From the NCBI GenBank assembly GCA_030271595.1, contig JARXKO010000113.1, positions 1 through 5,011 of the forward strand: a stretch of 5,011 nt of DNA, in the 5' to 3' direction. How positions within the stretch are numbered: position 1 is the first letter of the stretch; the number at the start of each line of letters is the position of its first letter. This document shows, in pieces, positions 4,711-5,011 of the stretch. The DNA is from Pseudomonadota bacterium (lineage in GTDB: Bacteria; Pseudomonadota; Alphaproteobacteria; Sphingomonadales; Sphingomonadaceae). The notes under the pieces were generated by a model, which saw only the letters and a program-made list of their open reading frames with translations, did no database searches and was not told the DNA's origin. The position numbers and the translations under genes were made by a program.

Positions 4711-5011
4711 ATGCCGACGATTAACCAGCTGATCCGCAAGGGTCGCGAACCGCAGAAGGCCAAGTCCAAGGTCCCTGCGATGGAACAGAACCCGCAAAAG
4801 CGCGGGGTCTGCACACGTGTCTACACCACCACCCCGAAGAAGCCGAACTCGGCGTTGCGCAAGGTTGCCAAGGTCCGCCTGACCAACCAGCGCGAAGTCA
4901 TCAGCTACATCCCGGGTGAAGGCCACAACCTCCAGGAGCATAGCGTCGTGCTGATCCGCGGCGGCCGTGTGCGCGACCTTCCCGGCGTGCGTTACCACGT
5001 GCTTCGCGGCG
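4711..5011 (+). CDS. rpsL: 30S ribosomal protein S12, N-terminal 100 residues
   Basis: S12 is the small-subunit protein at the decoding centre that governs accuracy and is the site of streptomycin-resistance mutations. The frame gives 100 residues before the window ends; the full protein is usually about 123. Hallmark stretches are [20 protein letters not shown] (28-47), [19 protein letters not shown] (68-86) and DLPGVRYH (89-96). Lys43, a common streptomycin-resistance position, is wild type. Position 88 is Arg (codon CGC, 4972-4974), where E. coli and many bacteria have Lys. The start is fixed by the conserved MPTINQL N-terminus and by AAAGGGG (4696-4702), 8 nt upstream. In most bacteria rpsL leads the str operon (rpsG, fusA, tuf), so those genes are expected to the right. 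Confidence 0.98.
   Translation, partial: MPTINQLIRKGREPQKAKSKVPAMEQNPQKRGVCTRVYTTTPKKPNSALRKVAKVRLTNQREVISYIPGEGHNLQEHSVVLIRGGRVRDLPGVRYHVLRG

Noticed and set aside
4543..4998. Minus-strand open frame opposite rpsL
   Set aside because: It is antisense to ribosomal protein S12, which is unmistakable, and shows no features of its own.

Overview
The window looks like chromosomal DNA from an alphaproteobacterium, most likely a sphingomonad. It is GC-rich throughout and densely packed, with 4-nt start/stop overlaps. Ribosomal protein S12 at the right end has alphaproteobacterial, sphingomonad-like wording (it opens [11 protein letters not shown] and has a [10 protein letters not shown] stretch). 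I see no insertion sequence, CRISPR array, tRNA, rRNA or phage gene, and no composition break that would suggest recent transfer. The family assignment rests on remembered protein patterns, not on a search.

Positions 1-3352 hold five plus-strand genes that read as one transcription unit. They are the 3' end of a metal-dependent amidohydrolase (1-273), a cation diffusion facilitator (CDF) metal transporter (270-1229, ATGA overlap), a small cupin (1254-1655, GTG start with a good Shine-Dalgarno), a class IV PLP aminotransferase (1695-2615) and a P-loop sulfotransferase-like protein (2612-3352, GTGA overlap). The last two are the most interesting pair. Plant 'branched-chain aminotransferase-like' proteins carry the same two domains fused in one chain, so the overlapping bacterial genes probably act together in an uncharacterised reaction. 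This aminotransferase also has Thr199 where class IV enzymes normally have the Glu that contacts the PLP ring nitrogen.

Positions 3358-3612 hold a short minus-strand gene for a secreted two-cysteine protein. It converges on the sulfotransferase-like gene with only 5 bp between the stop codons. It diverges from a MerR-family regulator (3716-4480) across a 103-bp gap.

The MerR gene has two notable signals. Its promoter has MerR architecture: a 19-bp spacer between -35 and -10 that contains a perfect TTGACC-CAA-GGTCAA dyad. The -10 lies so close to the ATG that the transcript should be leaderless. Inside the gene, an in-frame ATG (4106) preceded by GAGGAA sits at the boundary between the DNA-binding half and the C-terminal effector-like half. 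That is the arrangement by which Streptomyces tipA makes long (TipAL) and short (TipAS) products.

Positions 4481-4710 are non-coding and carry a tentative rpsL promoter plus two small inverted repeats. rpsL (ribosomal protein S12) starts at 4711 and runs off the window. It encodes Arg at position 88, where Lys is usual. Lys-to-Arg at this position is a classic streptomycin-resistance change and here may be a natural lineage trait.
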